5,018 nt of DNA from DASYAN01 sp036501345. GTDB taxonomy: Bacteria > Chloroflexota > Ktedonobacteria > Ktedonobacterales > Ktedonobacteraceae. The position numbers and the translations under genes were made by a program. This document shows, one piece after another, positions 4,845 through 5,018 of this stretch; the stretch's first letter is position 1, and the number at the start of each line of letters is the position of its first letter. The notes below the pieces were generated by a model, which was not told the DNA's origin, did no database searches, and saw only the letters and a program-made list of their open reading frames with translations. The DNA lies in NCBI GenBank assembly GCA_036501345.1, contig DASYAN010000409.1, positions 1-5,018 on the forward strand, written 5' to 3'.

Positions 4845-5018
4845 TTAGAGAATTTGTAAACCGTTGGCCGTTGGTTTGATCCCGACCACCAGCTTCCTCT
4901 CAATCCCCTTCTGAGGCGGGTCTATTCTTGAGATCCTTGAGGGCCATCTGCCTACCTGTGTCTCAGCCCTAACCATACTTCCAATCGATGCGCATCGGCT
5001 GCTTGTCGATCGGTGAGA
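4845..5018 (-). CDS. Weak partial open frame running off the right edge
   Basis: On the minus strand a frame is open from the window edge for 57 codons to TAA (4847-4845). It ends with the protein-like stretch GIERKLVVGIKPTANGLQIL. It contains several AGG and AGA codons and no recognised motif. An internal ATG would give only about 40 residues. A + strand frame over the same bases (4912-5015) is also open for about 34 codons, so the evidence for either is thin. It may be the tail of a gene or relic lying mainly to the right. Confidence 0.18.
   Translation of the reverse strand, partial: SHRSTSSRCASIGSMVRAETQVGRWPSRISRIDPPQKGIERKLVVGIKPTANGLQIL
4861..4874. repeat. Tandem CCGTTGG duplication with flanking AAACC/GGTTT arms
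   Basis: CCGTTGG occurs twice in direct succession. AAACC (4858-4862) and GGTTT (4873-4877) can pair around it, giving a 5-bp stem with a 10-nt loop. No T-run follows on the + strand, so it is not a standard terminator for the cupredoxin gene, whose stop is about 120 bp upstream. Confidence 0.3.
4986..4997. repeat. Perfect 12-bp palindrome CGATGCGCATCG
   Basis: The 12 bases equal their own reverse complement. CGATCGG follows at 5007-5013, repeating the CGAT core. Palindromes like this can be regulator sites or the end of a repeat element, but the flanks are cut by the window edge so no role can be set. Confidence 0.35.

Overview
This window looks like an accessory chromosomal stretch from a bacterium of moderate G+C with uneven base composition. 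The mix of a RidA/FAH/acyl-CoA ligase cluster, an orphan ATP-grasp enzyme and a cupredoxin lipoprotein would suit a large-genome soil or sediment organism. Ktedonobacteria-like Chloroflexota come to mind, but no marker gene is present, so the taxonomic guess is weak. All well-supported genes are on the + strand.

Positions 1-2761 hold three same-strand metabolic genes: the C-terminal end of a RidA-family protein (1-141), a complete fumarylacetoacetate hydrolase (FAH) family enzyme (166-1056), and a complete AMP-forming acyl-CoA ligase of the CaiC-like type (1187-2761). The first two are 24 bp apart and very likely co-transcribed. The ligase follows a 130-bp gap with three small dyad symmetries, so it may be regulated separately. 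Together they suggest catabolism of an organic acid, possibly nitrogen-containing or aromatic, but the substrate cannot be read from the sequence.

Positions 2908-3771 encode an ATP-grasp ligase in strikingly A+T-rich DNA (about 36% G+C by hand count, against about 60% in a sample of the FAH gene). It has no partner enzyme in the window and is the best candidate for unexplored biochemistry. A short hairpin sits on its stop codon.

Positions 3772-4214 contain no convincing gene. They hold a doubtful minus-strand ORF and two tiny plus-strand frames with good Shine-Dalgarno sites arranged like an operon junction, which may be a decayed gene pair. A sigma70-like promoter (4215-4244) and an 8-bp inverted repeat (4246-4277) then lead into a type 1 copper (cupredoxin) lipoprotein (4341-4739).

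The final 279 bp (4740-5018) holds short repeats, a 12-bp palindrome and a weakly supported minus-strand frame running off the edge. I see no RNA genes, CRISPR array, complete insertion sequence or demonstrable new multi-gene system.
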